A stretch of 64,000 bases of DNA from contig NC_087079.1 of NCBI RefSeq assembly GCF_026151205.1, positions 10,654,635 to 10,718,634 on the forward strand, given 5' to 3'. Both the position numbers and the translations under genes were made by a program. Shown here in pieces: positions 36,101 to 46,423 of the stretch. Each line of letters starts with the position of its first letter. Position 1 is the stretch's first letter. The notes beneath the pieces are model-generated. The model had not been told where the DNA came from and did no database searches. It worked only from the letters and a program-made list of their open reading frames with translations. The stretch comes from Bolinopsis microptera (taxonomy: Eukaryota > Ctenophora > Tentaculata > Lobata > Bolinopsidae).

Positions 36101-39100
36101 TTGATGTCTTGTTGGTCACATACCAGGGACAATATAATTATATAATGAGGTATAATTACATAATGAAGTATAATTACATGGCTATGGTAATTTGTTAAAC
36201 TTAATGGTCCAGTCATGGCTGCATCAAGCTGTTCTAGGGGTATTTACTGGAAAATTTTGACCAAGCCCATAATAATGTCTTAAATTTTGCAAAGTTTATC
36301 TCTCCGCTTAAACCATGTCACACTAAAAGGCCAGAGAAAGATGGGATATGGGCAAACTGAGTAGTGACTTCAACACCTGTTTGAAAGCACACGTGAGTCA
36401 CGTGACAAACGAACAATGGGGAAATGGTATTTATGGCGTCAAAACAACTAAACAATGAAGCTGGATTTCAATATTTTGAACCAACAAAGGCCAAGGACAC
36501 ACGACTATTATCATATATGACCAAATAAACAAATTATGACCAATTAAACCAATTAAACCAACAATACTTTTACAATTCTTAAAATAGAAATGGATTAAGA
36601 ATGATAAATATCTATCCAGAAATTAAACCTGAACGGTAACACCTATCCTCAGCCGATCTTTAAAATATTTTTTCGTTGCTTTAGTAGGCGATGGTTCATA
36701 TTCCGACAAAGCGATGGCCGATGAGTCGATAGAGAAGGATAGGAGTCATGATTGAGCGTAAAAAGGGTAACTTAAGGGGACATATACAAAAAGCTTTTAT
36801 GTCCCGAACAGGCTGTAACTTCATATTAAGTAAGTATACATCAAAACAATAAGATTTGATACATTAAAAATTATTTTTGAGGACCCGCACTTTCGAAAAA
36901 ATAAATATTTTCTTTTTCGAAAGTTTTGAAAATTTTGAAAAGTCTGTCACTGTTATACCGATATTTCAGTCGTTTTTAAAGTTTTTTGGCTGATTTTTTT
37001 ACTGAACATTACTTACACTCTGTACAAGAAGTCCTTCAAAGGATTTTATAATTAAAATATAGATGACGAAGTTACAGACCAAACAAGGTCGAAAGAAGCA
37101 AAATTGAAATTTTTGTAAAAATCAAAGTTGTATATTTTACCATTCACCCAGGTCATAAGATATCGCTTTAAAAATTCTTGTGAGTGTAGTTGATGATCAT
37201 ATCCAACTTTTTGGAACAGGATTTCTCTCAGTTTTGAGTTTTAAGGTAGGAAATGTGGCCTAAACGACTTAGTAAAATTCATCGTAAAAGAGGGCCAAAC
37301 ATGGCAGATTTAAGGCTTAAAATGCCTATAACTTAAAAAGTATCAGTTTTTTGAAATAATTTTTACAGAAACGTAATCAGCTTGAGAAGACGAATCTTTT
37401 AGTACCAAATAGGTGAGTTTAGAAGACAAATTGTCTTAAATAGTTTTCTAGCTCGAACACAAGGGTCCCCCCTTGTATAAATTTGGTACAAATTGTACAC
37501 ATTTTTTTACAAATTTTGTGTCTTTAATTATTATAAATTTGGTACTAAAAGATTCGTCTTACCAAGCTGATTACGATCCTGTAAAAATTATTTCAAAAAA
37601 ACTGATACTTTTTGAGTTATAGGCATTTTAAGCCTTAAATCTGCCATGTTTGGCCCTCTTTTACGATGAATTTTACTAAGTCGTTTAGGCCACATTTCCT
37701 ACCTTAAAACTCAAAACTGAGAGAAATCCTGTTCCAAAAAGTTGGATATGATCATCAACTACACTCACAAGAATTTTTAAAGCGATATCTTATGACCTGG
37801 GTGAATGGTAAAATATACAACTTTGATTTTTACAAAAATTTCAATTTTGCTTCTTTCGACCTTGTTTGGTCTGTAACTTCGTCATCTATATTTTAATTAT
37901 AAAATCCTTTGAAGGACTTCTTGTACAGAGTGTAAGTAATGTTCAGTAAAAAAATCAGCCAAAAAACTTTAAAAACGACTGAAATATCGGTATAACAGTG
38001 ACAGACTTCTCAAAATTTTCAAAATTTTCGAAAAAGAAAATATTTATTTTTTCGAAAGTGCGGTTCCTCAAAATTAATTTTTAATGTATCAAATCTTATT
38101 GTTTTAATGTATACTTTCTTAATATGAAGTTACAGCCTGTTCGGGACATAAAAGCTTTTTGTATATGTCCCCTTAAGGATGCGATAGAAGCCGTATTTAA
38201 TGTTTAAATTGCGTGTTGATAACACATTGTATCTACCTATCTACACACTGTCAGTATATCTGAGCTCAATGATGTTTTAAATCTTCATTAGATTCGTTGA
38301 TTGTTTAATAGCTCTTAATTATAAAAGACAGCAATAACTCCTTAATAGCTCTAATGTTCTAATTGCTCATTAATTAAATGTATTATAAGATCCAGAATGT
38401 AAAGCTTACATCCAGCCTTTCACCCTACTACAATCTTTGTCCATGTTTCCATGGTACTCAATGTACGTAAGAAAAATTTCAATGATCTGCTTCAATGAGA
38501 TTTTATAAACTAAACGAAAAAAATGTGTCCTAAAAAAAGAGGAAACGAATGCTAAGTATCACGGAATAAATAGAGGTAGAACTGAGACAAACACACACCT
38601 GTGTGACTAATTTAACTTTCACTATTGGTGGGTAATAGAGTAATAGGTACTGATGTGACTCTTAAATCTTGGAGAGAGTAGTAAGGTGCGAATCTCTCAA
38701 TACTCCCTGAAAGTGTACGGCTAACTCAAATGATTTGTTATAATATAAAGTTTTGTTAGAGTTATTTAAAAATTATAGTAATAGGTAGTAGGTACCAACG
38801 ATAATTTCAGAAGGCAGATCAGCTGAAACAAGCAAGAATACAGGCCACAGTGGTTTTGTACGTACACACTGAAAGACCTGCCCAAATTGTACCTCTGTGG
38901 TGCCTATCTGTGTAAATCTAATTTAAAGTGTATTAGGCACAGCGATTACGAGACAGAAATAACACTCTATGGTATGTAGGGCCCTGGACCAGTCGCCCGA
39001 GTGTTAACAATGGCATGCGCTATGATTACGTCTCTTAGTAAAGAGCCATAATGACTCATTTAGGCTCTTAAGTACGTGAGGTCAGTACGTGACGTTGAAA

Positions 39101-42100
39101 ACGACACTCTCTTCTAGTTGCTAAGTATTTAAGAAGCAGTTCATGTTGTCTCTCCCTCTCTCCCTGATAAACCGGGTCAACAACAAACCTTCTAAACCTT
39201 CTAGTTCTAGACTTTCTAAATCTTTAATAGATAAATAAATGATTCACAAACAGCCTGACAGGAACATAATAAAAATGATTAGATTACATATTGCATATAA
39301 ACATTGAACGAGTTTCTAAGAGTAATGTTAAATTGAACTACCTATACCACAATTAGATTTATATTGTTAGATTATTATCAAGCGTGGGTTAAGAAACGGG
39401 AATTATGGGAAGGAGGTCCGGAAAATTTAGCAAGGTAAATGAAACTTGTGCTAGCAGGAATTTATTATGCCAATTTAGGTATCAGAAGGCGAAGTCTCAT
39501 AAATTTTGAGTAATATGCTTACAGAAATGAAGTCTAGCAGTGAGAAATGGAGTCGAAACCCAAGTATTAAGTAAGTTATTAAAAAAGGGGTTGTCTCCCT
39601 GATAAGCCACCGATCAGGGGATATACTCCTCCAAATACGAACTCTCTGCTGTGCTGGCGCAACGAGCGAGACTTTACATCGCTATGGGGTGGTCAGAAGA
39701 TGTGGTAATGTCTTGACGAATCTCAACATGGTCACATAGGTAGGTCAGTACAATTTTAACGTAGTCACTAGCGAGGGTCTTCCGCTAGATTAGGTACATT
39801 TGGATATTCTGCTAAAGATGTCAAAAAGGGCGTCATCAAACCTGATACAAAATTACGGCCTATGACGGGGTTATTTTTTACTAACCCCGATGATTTGTTT
39901 TATTCAAGAAATGTTACTAAGGATAGTTAAATGGAGGTTATCATGCTTTTATGCCTATTCACTATTCTTACAGTATAATGTATTATTATTTTTAGTCTAA
40001 ACAAATTCTTTTTAATGTCAACAATATTTAAATAAGGTCATAGCTCAAAATATATCGACAATAGTTCAAAAAAATAAAATAGATTAAAATATTTAAAACT
40101 CTTTGATAAAACTAAGTAACAGCTATACTAAAACGATCAAAATTTATAATTCTGAAAAATAAAAAGAAAAAGGATTCAGCGATGACAAACAAGAAATGAG
40201 AGGAATGTTATGAATTATAAAATTATAATGCTGCGTCAATGTTATGTCATGAACTCGATGGAATTTAATAGCCGTTAATATTATAGACCTTTATATTATA
40301 GTATAAAGGCTCTGATAAAGGGTGTAGGTCTGAATAGAAGCGCTACACCGTGACCGGAGCGTTTCTTGAATTCTGAAGAGGAGGTTAATAATACACGTGC
40401 CTGCACATAGATTGGTAACTGGGCACAGTAATTTAGATAAACTATAGGTAAATGATCGCGAAGTATCAAATTCTATAAAATCTATCTAATTTATAGCTCT
40501 TCAAAAAGACTTTCTACTACTAGGTGGTCCACAATTGATTATTATCTTATTATATACGTCAGTGTCAAGTTACAGAGGTTACGAATGATCGTGACGTCAC
40601 TCCGTCACATTGAAGATAGAGCTGGTACAGAGGAGCATAACGATAATCTCTGACGTGCCGCATGCATCTCATTGTGGTTTTCATTGTACAACAAAGACAC
40701 TCTCTCTTTATTCACAAATTTTATTCCCTAAAAACACAAATAAATGTGACTAAAATTGTTGTAGACTAAAAATTTGTGAAATTTGTGACTAAAATTACTG
40801 TAACCAAAATTTTGTTAACCAAATTTATTGGCCTTAAGGTAACTTCCAAATTGGAGCACAAGCTCCGTGAAATTCAAATATAAGCTCTGTGGAATTCAAA
40901 TGATAAAAGTGGCTATTTGCATTCCAAGAGCAGAAACACCCTGCAAATCTTTGTAAACTGCCGCTCTCTTAATAACTTATAGTTTGTAGCCAGGAGGGCG
41001 GTATCAACACGTGATCTTATATTTGGTCCCTGGATAGTGGATTTCCCTGAATGTGATGCGATTTGGGAATTAAAAAACATTAAAAAGCACTAGAGAGTAG
41101 AGAGCCATATGAAACTACCACATATTATTATTTTTATCTTATTATTACGTCATAATATTATAAATAAGTGATAAATATACGATTTAACAGTTAACACCTC
41201 AAGTGTGCTCCAAAAATACTGTCTGGAAGAGAATGCGTTATAATGAACATTATATTGTGATGTTTCAGTCGCAAACTTGTTCACTATATTTCAAAACTAA
41301 CATTCATTAGAAGAGTCGTATCATTCCTGTTTACACGTAATGTTACGAAACTGCCGAGATTACACTAATGTCCATTGTCCAAGAGTAGAAGGCTAGGAGA
41401 TACTTCAAAAAATGGGGCAGTATTAACCGAACTTGCAGGCTAATTATTCAAATAATTATTCAACTATAGAGAGTAATTATGCCATAAGCTTACCACAGAC
41501 CACTTACAAGCTATTACAATGAACATGCAACTTTTGGAGTAAGTTAACTAACAACTATTCCTCCCTGCTGAATAATATCGAATTCTTACATATACTATGG
41601 TTAGATTATTCCTAATATATATCCATTCATTTATCTATCGGCTATCCATGGATAGATAAATTCAAATTTTATACAGTACAATTAAAGCATTATAATATAT
41701 CCTTAACAACAATAATTGTTACATTTTATAAATCTAGCTCCAGAGAAACTGTAAAGCCGATATAAAGCCGATACTGGTCTGTTAACATAATATAATATAA
41801 TAATCATTATCATAGATTTTGATTGTAGCGGTAAATCATGACAAGATATTAACAAATCATGACCGGCACATGACGTAATGATTATGATTTTCTGTGTTCA
41901 CTTTAAGACGATATTGACTCGTTAATTCAGTACTTGTAGATTAACTAGCCAATTACTCAATTAAAAAGTAGCTAATTATTTAGTTAGTTAGTTAATTAGT
42001 ACCTGCATGAGATCAGGAATGTACTGGTGTCTCCCCTCCACATCGTGTTTCACCCACTTCAGCAGTGCTTCATACACCTTCTCCTCGCTCCGAACATTCA

Positions 42101-44073
42101 ACACATCTGATTTCACCAGAGATTTTAGCTGGTCCGATGTGATCCTCAGAAACTCCTCTTGTCTGCATACCTGAACAGGAGATATGTCACGTGATAATTA
42201 TGTAACATGTCACGTGACATGTTATATTTTAATTATAGGAGCTTAAATTATAGTATTATCACCTGCACATGCACGTCCTGTAGTCAAATTAAAATTATTA
42301 AGTTAAGTGAAAGAAACCTTGTAGTTGAAATGATGAAGAGTTCGAAAGACTGAGCACAGCATCAAAACACCATATTTAACCATCGGTTAAAATTGATGAC
42401 ATAAATGATTGACTCACTATCATTGATGAATTTTAATAATTCGGATCGTTCTTTTGGAGTGATAATTTCAGATACATTTTAGGGACATAAAATAATGCAG
42501 TAATACTAATAGTCTACAGTCGGCACATCGTTCATGTCATTAGTCCGCTTAAAACAACTTATGCCACACATAATATCATAACACCTGTCCATTAAAAGCT
42601 CATAATTATGCCCATAAAATATGGCTACGTAGGCATATTATGCATGTATATATCGACCGTGACTAAGCATGCCATAATAACAGTATACTGCAGTCAGAAC
42701 ACCTATATTCAAAGATGATGATTATTCAACATATTTAGGACTGTATAGTGTATACTGCAGTGTTTTAACATAAAGACAGTTTGTAGATCACAATATCACA
42801 ATAATAACGAACCTCCCAGAAATGCTCAGTAGCGTATTGTAAAGCTTGCTTCTTAAGGTCCTCACAGTGGTGAAGATCAGCAAATGATTGGAAACCTGCG
42901 ATAAAATGTAATACAGTGAGCTGACTGCTGAGTTGCTATATTGTTATAACTCTGGGGGTTGGAATTTGTAAATATTACCCAGATCTGTACCCAGAGCAAT
43001 AAACTTGTCAAATATACTAAAAACAGTCTATAAATTTTATATTATAGGGAGATTGAAACTGTGAGAAAAAAGTCGGAACAAGAAAAGATTATAACCTAAA
43101 CAATTGGAAGGTTGAAGCTTATCTTTGAGGAATTCAGCACAAGCCTCGACAATAGGCATGATCTGGAGTAAGGACGCAGCGGGAAGGAGGAACTGTACAT
43201 TTGACTCTGTCACTTTTATCTTGTTTAGGTACATGAAATCCAGGATCAGCTTGAAAGAGTTCGCATCCAATCCTAGATAGAGTCGTAGTTTGAATAGTCA
43301 GTATTACATTCTAAGATTATGAAGCTACCAACTGTATTTTTGTATAATCGGAAAAAATATAATCTGTTAGTTATTACCAGTGAGGGTAATTAGTTATTAG
43401 TAATTATTAGTAATTAGTAATTAGTAATTAGTACCTGTGAGGGTAATTTCATCTTGTTGAGACTCTGCCATGTTAGATTTGAACATTCCAAGGAAATAAG
43501 GACTCCGTGAGGCAAGGACCACTCTGTGTGCGTGGAAAACTTCACTCTTGACAACAAGAGTTACGTCACACAGATCACGATCACGTCGCAAGTCGTTCAT
43601 AACCAGGTGGCACTCCTACAGTTTCATAGTAAAAGTTATTATTATTATATCATTGGAGAATTTCGTAATTATTGAGTAATGTTTTCTGGTGCAAAACTTT
43701 ATTTTACTTCAGTCACTCCTCAGAAATTTAACAAAGTAACTTAAATAAATTATAAAATATTCGAATACTTCGATAATTGAGATTGATAAATACCATTGCA
43801 TATGATATTTTTCTGTTATGCATATATCCTCATTGTCTATCCTTCATTTTGAAGCAGCAACATTAAAGGTATAATTGTGTTAAATATAATGAATAATCAA
43901 ACTATAAGGAATACCTCTAAGTAAGAGACTGGAGCATTAAAACTCTGAGAGGGAGTGTAGTCAAAGAAGTCTGACGCTCTCCCAGGATCGGCCTCAGAAT
44001 CAGACAATGTGCGTTCGTCAGAAATTGTAGGAGAGTCTGAAATATCCCCACCGTTAAGATCTCCCTCTTCCAT
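18091..44073 (-). CDS. BTB-BACK-Kelch (KLHL family) protein, 11 exons
   Basis: KLHL proteins are Cullin-3 ubiquitin-ligase substrate adaptors: the BTB domain binds Cullin-3 and the Kelch propeller binds the substrate. Exons on the minus strand, in transcript order: 44073-43915, 43615-43435, 43272-43096, 42895-42813, 42170-42003, 24172-24037, 23631-23437, 23028-22906, 22312-22150, 21053-20911, 18235-18091. All junctions are GT-AG and the phases agree throughout, giving about 558 residues, close to the usual KLHL length. The 24172-24037 donor and 23631 acceptor are the least certain. Five Kelch blades are present instead of the usual six. Intron 5 (24173-42002) is about 17.8 kb and encloses a GPCR gene on the same strand. 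The exact KLHL orthologue was not determined. The first 53 residues are acidic and Ser-rich, without a domain. Confidence 0.88.
18941..20567. mobile_element. Inverted-repeat-bounded element carrying a polypurine satellite
   Basis: The left end reads ACTGCCC...TTTGCAAAAAGGAAG from 18941. The right end is its inverse (CTTCCTTCTTGCAAAAAGGGGCAGT, ending near 20564). The first 400 bp contain dispersed copies of ACTTCC(T/A)TTTTGCA in both orientations, and the rest is the GGA-rich satellite below. No target duplication could be fixed; a TA lies near each end. The element lies in the last intron of the KLHL gene. It contains no ORF with a known domain. Confidence 0.5.
19376..20405 (+). repeat. About 1-kb polypurine (GAGGA)n minisatellite with internal duplication
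   Basis: The plus strand is almost purely purine, built from GAGGAGGACTGAGGA-like units. A block from about 19315 to about 19575, beginning with TTTGGCATAGTGCCATCCTG, recurs almost exactly at about 20003-20260, so satellite and flank were duplicated together (offset about 690 bp). The KLHL transcript would carry the complementary CTCCTC polypyrimidine. Such tracts can form triplex DNA (general knowledge); any effect here is inference. Confidence 0.9.
20596..20838. repeat. 14-bp tandem array TTTGTTTGAATAAA
   Basis: About 17 nearly perfect copies of a 14-bp unit (GTTTGAATAAATTT) lie about 70 bp downstream of the exon 10 donor of the KLHL gene, inside its last intron. One unit has T for G (GTTTTAATAAATTT) and the last has an extra TT. 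It is a minisatellite with very low divergence, hence likely polymorphic. Confidence 0.95.
21546..21586. repeat. TTAACTAA tandem repeat
   Basis: An 8-bp unit TTAACTAA is repeated about five times in the KLHL intron between exons 9 and 10. It is a simple repeat with no other feature. Confidence 0.85.
23042..23145. repeat. 11-bp tandem array TGTTTATAATG
   Basis: About eight copies of TGTTTATAATG, the last ones shortened to ATGTTTATAA, lie immediately upstream, in transcript sense, of the exon 8 acceptor (exon begins at 23028). The array therefore forms the branch-point/polypyrimidine region of that intron on the transcribed strand. Confidence 0.93.
23888..23998. repeat. 20-bp tandem array (ACAAACAAAGACAAACCACG)
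   Basis: About five copies of a 20-bp unit lie just past the proposed exon 6 donor (24036) of the KLHL gene. The open frames that run through it on both strands are products of the repeat (poor in stops), not genes. Confidence 0.93.
24498..26647. mobile_element. 2.15-kb element with poly-G/poly-C ends, hairpin termini and inverted satellite arrays
   Basis: The element starts with about 25 G and ends with about 15 C, and is flanked by the 8-bp duplication TTCGCATC (24490-24497 and 26648-26655). Next to each homopolymer is a CCAATGGCATAAA-type terminal inverted repeat that also folds on itself (CCATTTTCTCCAT against ATGGAGAAAATGG, and ATGCCATTTT repeats). The core holds about 250-bp satellite units with TATTTTCGGC, CGATTCCGAGCTCGTGTTGC, AAAGGGGAGGCCTGCC and CCTCGAGTCCAAAATTGTGT. 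About three and a half units run forward (24685 to about 25610), then about two and a half run inverted (about 25613-26245). It has no transposase. The 8-bp duplication resembles hAT-type insertion. It lies in intron 5 of the KLHL gene. Confidence 0.78.
27015..28091 (-). CDS. Class A (rhodopsin-like) GPCR, single exon, orphan
   Basis: A 358-residue seven-transmembrane receptor. N-glycosylation sites NVT (10) and NDT (23) precede TM1 (about 29-52, with the GN of class A at 44-45). TM2 is about 62-86, TM3 about 101-132 with Cys102, TM4 about 142-162, TM5 about 188-215, TM6 about 233-258 (CNLP where CWxP is usual) and TM7 about 276-303 with the NPxxY motif NPFVY (297-301). A basic C-tail follows. 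The usual DRY at the end of TM3 is TRT (126-128): the Arg is kept, Asp and Tyr are lost. A plasma-membrane location follows from the fold; the ligand is unknown. It sits intronless inside intron 5 of the KLHL gene on the same strand. The start at 28091 is the first in-frame ATG before the N-glycosylation sites. Confidence 0.92.
   Translation of the reverse strand: MEDKSYHVLNVTLLEEKLGHTFNDTADKTIGILLIVCLLIGIPGNIISLLYFWGRRKDSFPDILYTVISAVDACTCVLTLPVICSLMSGRQPLEFFLNYTICGLWYVPFYFTLRFSQFMVLVISVTRTITILAPFFTIKKRAVLVACAVYAVYILAVEIVFMGSGVTKFFYFPLIASSTTTNSVDPPDWQYMALVMINLVNLILLSVIVFVSFVMSTTSLAKGSANGNNDFRRISITITIFTAVFLVCNLPMFLTELLNNIFFVWVKGLSGASSPFFIWYFMLISYRVLTPVNAALNPFVYLWRMRTFRGWILDHVRAFTKSRMGMKKTVPYREIALVDRRGTQISFILEKNKKITVT
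28092..29397. other. KLHL intron 5, upstream of the GPCR
   Basis: No gene was seen. This is the presumed promoter side of the GPCR. It contains only small repeated phrases such as GGAAACCTAAAATTACG (near 28807 and 28912). Confidence 0.3.
29398..29829. mobile_element. 432-bp MITE with 8-bp target duplication
   Basis: The termini CTAAGATGAGAAGTACG (29398) and CGTACTTCTCATCTTAG (29829) are perfect inverted repeats, flanked by GTCAATAC at 29390-29397 and 29830-29837. Subterminal similarity continues (GTCCGACTCAT and GTCTGACTCAT; ACGTACGATT and its complement). It has no ORF. Its short size, inverted termini and 8-bp duplication mark a MITE, probably of hAT type. Confidence 0.8.
29838..33470. other. 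KLHL intron 5, non-coding stretch
   Basis: No supported gene. A 45-bp phrase containing TAGTGCGAAGTTTTATG and CAGGCATCCGAATT occurs at 29908-29953 and again at 30481-30523. A 94-codon ORF at 30797-31081 (plus) has no motif. AAATAAC-type simple repeats lie near 32495-32570. A 40-bp hairpin at 31399-31438 is listed separately. Confidence 0.3.
31399..31438. repeat. 40-bp inverted repeat resembling pogo/Tigger termini
   Basis: CAGTCAAACCT and AGGTTTGACTG face each other across an 18-bp spacer. CAGT(C/A)AAACCTC-type ends are typical of pogo/Tigger elements (from memory). This may be a collapsed remnant. No internal sequence remains to confirm it. Confidence 0.35.
33471..33570. repeat. Minisatellite CAGTGCCGCGA
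   Basis: About six to eight variable copies of an 11-bp GC-rich unit (CAGTGCCGCGA, CAGTGCCACGA and related) stand out in an AT-rich intron. No coding frame is supported. Confidence 0.85.
33690..33800 (-). repeat. Retroelement 3' end fragment with (ATT)n tail
   Basis: An (ATA/AAT)n run at 33699-33715 borders AACGCTTTATTTGTATACCG and a CCCAAAAATGGGG hairpin. On the minus strand this reads as a 3' end, GCGGTATACAAATAAAGCGTT(ATT)n, similar in layout to the (ATT)n-tailed LINE copies at 56678 and 60153 (GCGGTTTATAAATGTTGTA). It is probably a truncated LINE or a SINE sharing its tail. Confidence 0.45.
34310..34622 (+). mobile_element. Possible short non-autonomous Helitron
   Basis: The segment starts TCTTACTATATATAAAGCGAG after an A and ends ACGGGTTCCTGCTAG before a T, which are the TC...CTAG ends and A/T insertion context of Helitrons (family knowledge). 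The expected stem-loop just before CTAG is weak (GGG against CC). There is no RepHel coding sequence in the 313 bp. Confidence 0.45.
34623..36771. other. KLHL intron 5, non-coding stretch
   Basis: No gene was recognised. Short ORFs around 35130-35610 and 35836-36216 lack domains. A CACGTG pair lies near 36390-36405. The somewhat GC-richer patch at 35335-35400 could not be matched to any RNA or exon. Confidence 0.3.
36776..38172. mobile_element. 1.4-kb near-perfect palindrome, TTAA target duplication
   Basis: The arms at 36776 to about 37410 and about 37537-38172 are almost identical reverse complements of about 635 bp, separated by a loop of about 125 bp. The ends are GGGGACATATACAAAAAGC and GCTTTTTGTATATGTCCCC, with TTAA at 36772-36775 and 38173-38176. 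There are only a few mismatches between arms (for example GACCCGCAC against GTGCGGTTC). No ORF has a known domain. The near identity means recent insertion or gene conversion between arms. It lies in intron 5 of the KLHL gene, so the pre-mRNA would contain a very long hairpin. Confidence 0.88.
38177..42002. other. KLHL intron 5, non-coding stretch next to exon 5
   Basis: AT-rich sequence without recognised genes, RNA genes or long repeats. A short TTAGTTAGTTAATTAG repeat lies right after the exon 5 donor (about 41950-42000). Confidence 0.3.
42003..44073 (-). CDS. KLHL gene, exons 1-5 (acidic leader, BTB and BACK)
   Basis: Exon 1 starts at ATG 44073 (MEEGDLNGGD) and ends in phase 0. Exons 2-3 encode the BTB fold: RDLCDVTLVVKSEVFHAHR, VVLASRSPYFLGMF, ANSFKLILDFMYLNKIKV and LLPAASLLQIMPIVEAC. 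Exon 4 (FADLHHCEDLKKQALQYA) and exon 5 (LRITSDQLKSLVKSDVLNV, RSEEKVYEALLKWVKHDVEG) form most of the BACK domain, which continues in exon 6. The AT-rich introns are otherwise empty, except for a short TTAGTAATTA array just after the exon 2 donor (about 43383-43430). Confidence 0.9.
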
Positions 44074-44622
44074 GATGTTCAAGGTAAGGCTGAGTGAGGA
44101 TCACCTAGCATGTGCCATTTCACAAAAACTGAGCTTGTTAACAAGCATGGAAACCTTGGCTGCAAAGGTTAAATTGTGAGTCAGGAAAGAAAATTGTTTT
44201 AATTCAGATGAAATACATTACATAACATCATGAATTAAATAAAACTTAGACCCAGTAGAATGGATTTAAAGACTAGGGTGACTCATAATTCAATTGGTTA
44301 ACACATTAAAACCATCCACTTGCAACACTAATCAATCAAAAGAAAGAATCAGTGTCACTAAACAAACAAATATAATTTACTTCCCCACCAGTATCTAGAT
44401 CTATTTGGTCTGATAATTACATAGGTTTGATAATTATATAGTGTTTTGATACTTTGTAGACATGTGTGATGATGTTATAATGTCATAAACTAAACATATA
44501 ATGTCATTAAACTAATTACAACACTACAAATCTATTACATTTATTGAGGACCCCAAACTCAATTTTGATTCTCTACTGACTCTGCTGATTTGCACTGTTT
44601 CACTTTGTAAAAGAAGTGCGCA
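44074..44622. other. Upstream region of the KLHL gene
   Basis: About 550 bp separate the KLHL start codon (minus) from the first ORF of the adjacent LINE (plus). It must hold the KLHL promoter, or a 5' untranslated exon, and the LINE 5' UTR. No TATA box or other element was identified with confidence. Confidence 0.3.
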
Positions 44623-46376
44623 ATGATCGGAGAAGGTGGTTTTAATGAAGAGGGTAAGAGGTCCTCAATCTCGTTACAGGATGTTACGCCAAAGAATGAC
44701 GGGAATGTTAACGAAGATATGTTATCCCCGCACAGTTTCACACCTATCCTGAACTCATCCACATCCTCTGAAAGTACTCAACAGCGACAAGGTAACATTC
44801 TCCAATACCATGACCAGTTTGCCTACATCAAAGACGGCACTTGTACCACCTGTAATGATGTTCAAGCTAATGACACTGCTCTTACCTGCTTTTTGTGTAA
44901 ATCATCATTTCATGCTGTTTGTCGAGATACTGATAAAGATAGGATTAATACTGATGTAATCTGTCCTCGCACTTTCTTCAAAGCATACTCAGACAGAAAC
45001 GCAACCAAGGGTGTTAACAGTTCCAGATTTGGGACTTTTACGTTTGTGTGTAATGTCTGCAAGACACTCTCTGAACAGAACTCCGCAGTCAGTGCCGAAA
45101 GTAAAGTCAACCTGATTGATAGGCGAGTAGATAATCTGTCCCAATCTATGGAGGACATGAAGGGTTTACTTATGAAAGTTGTGAATAAGCAGTCGAACCT
45201 ACCCCCTGATGGCAATATGCCAACTTCTTCACAAGCTCAAGAGCGATCCTCAGATCAGGTTGATTTTATGAAACAATTTGCTGAACAATTTTCATCTTTA
45301 AAAGAAGACCTCACGAAAAATATAAATGATGTTATTGAGAATAAAGTAAACTCTGTTCTAACAAAATCCGGTACTGATTCTCATAAAAAGGACGATCTCT
45401 ATTCCAGTTTGTTTACCGACTCAAACAGTTCCACACCATCCGCTCAACCTCCACATGTTCCAATTGCTCCAACACAACCTTCATCACCAGAGATTATAAT
45501 TCTGTCCCCTAAAGAAGAACAATCAGTAAATGCTGCAACAATGACGAATGTGAAAAAGTTTGCTACTGATAAATTAAAGAGCAGTCAAGTAGTATTTCTC
45601 AGATGTAATGAAAACAATAAGAAAGTATCGATTGGCTTCCCTAATGCTGAAATTCGTGATAAGGCTATTTCACTTCTCAATGATGGAAAAACCTTAGATT
45701 CGTATGGATATCAGTCTAAGAATGGCAACAAAATGCTGCCAAAAGTTACTATTTATGGTGTTTCTTCTGAAGTTCTTGACGATATAGACACTACAGCTGT
45801 AGGGAATGATGCTGATAAACTTAGGGATCTTGAAAAGAACCACATAGTCGCCCAAATTGTTGAGAAAAACTCATCCATATCAAAGATTTATATGAAGCAG
45901 GGCACACTATCAATATTGTCTATCTCAATAAGAGTAAACGTTTGACCAACGATAAGCAGGAACGCACAGAGCTCACTATTGGAATCAAACTATCACCATC
46001 TGTCTAAAGAGTCCTCTTTAACCAACAACAAGGATCTGTCTATTTAGGTAGTCGCAGATACAAAGTAACTGATCGCTTCTACATCAAACAGTGTTATCAT
46101 TGTCAAATGATTGGACACACTTCTGTTGACTGTAATGAAGTCAAAACAAATAAAAATCCTACCTGCATGTACTGTATGGGAAGTCACCGGTCTTCAGCAT
46201 GCCAATTTAAGCGGAAGAAAGACAAACATGCCTGTGCTCGATGTTTGGCTTCAACACACACCAATGATGCTGAGAATTCAAGAACACATAATGCGGCTGC
46301 TTATGATTGTCCTGTGTTGGTAAGAGAAACTAAACGTATTGCTGCTAACACTGACTTTATTTCAAAAAACGTAATG
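44623..46376 (+). pseudogene. LINE A ORF1 (PHD finger, RRM-like region, zinc knuckles), frameshifted
   Basis: Frame 1 (44623-45945) has a PHD-type C4HC3 finger: CTTCNDV...CFLCKSSFHAVC...CNVCKT, residues about 68-148. A short coiled coil (about NLSQSMEDMKGLLMKVVNK) and an RRM-like region follow. The frame then breaks near 45900 and again near 46006. 46107-46376 encodes CCHC-type knuckles, beginning upstream at CYHCQMIGHTSVDC, then CMYCMGSHRSSAC and CARCLAS. ORF1 proteins bind the LINE RNA. The protein would not be made intact. Confidence 0.8.
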
Positions 46377-46423
46377 TGAAATTAGGTGCTAATCGACAGA
46401 AATCACAGCTTTCTATTGGTTGA

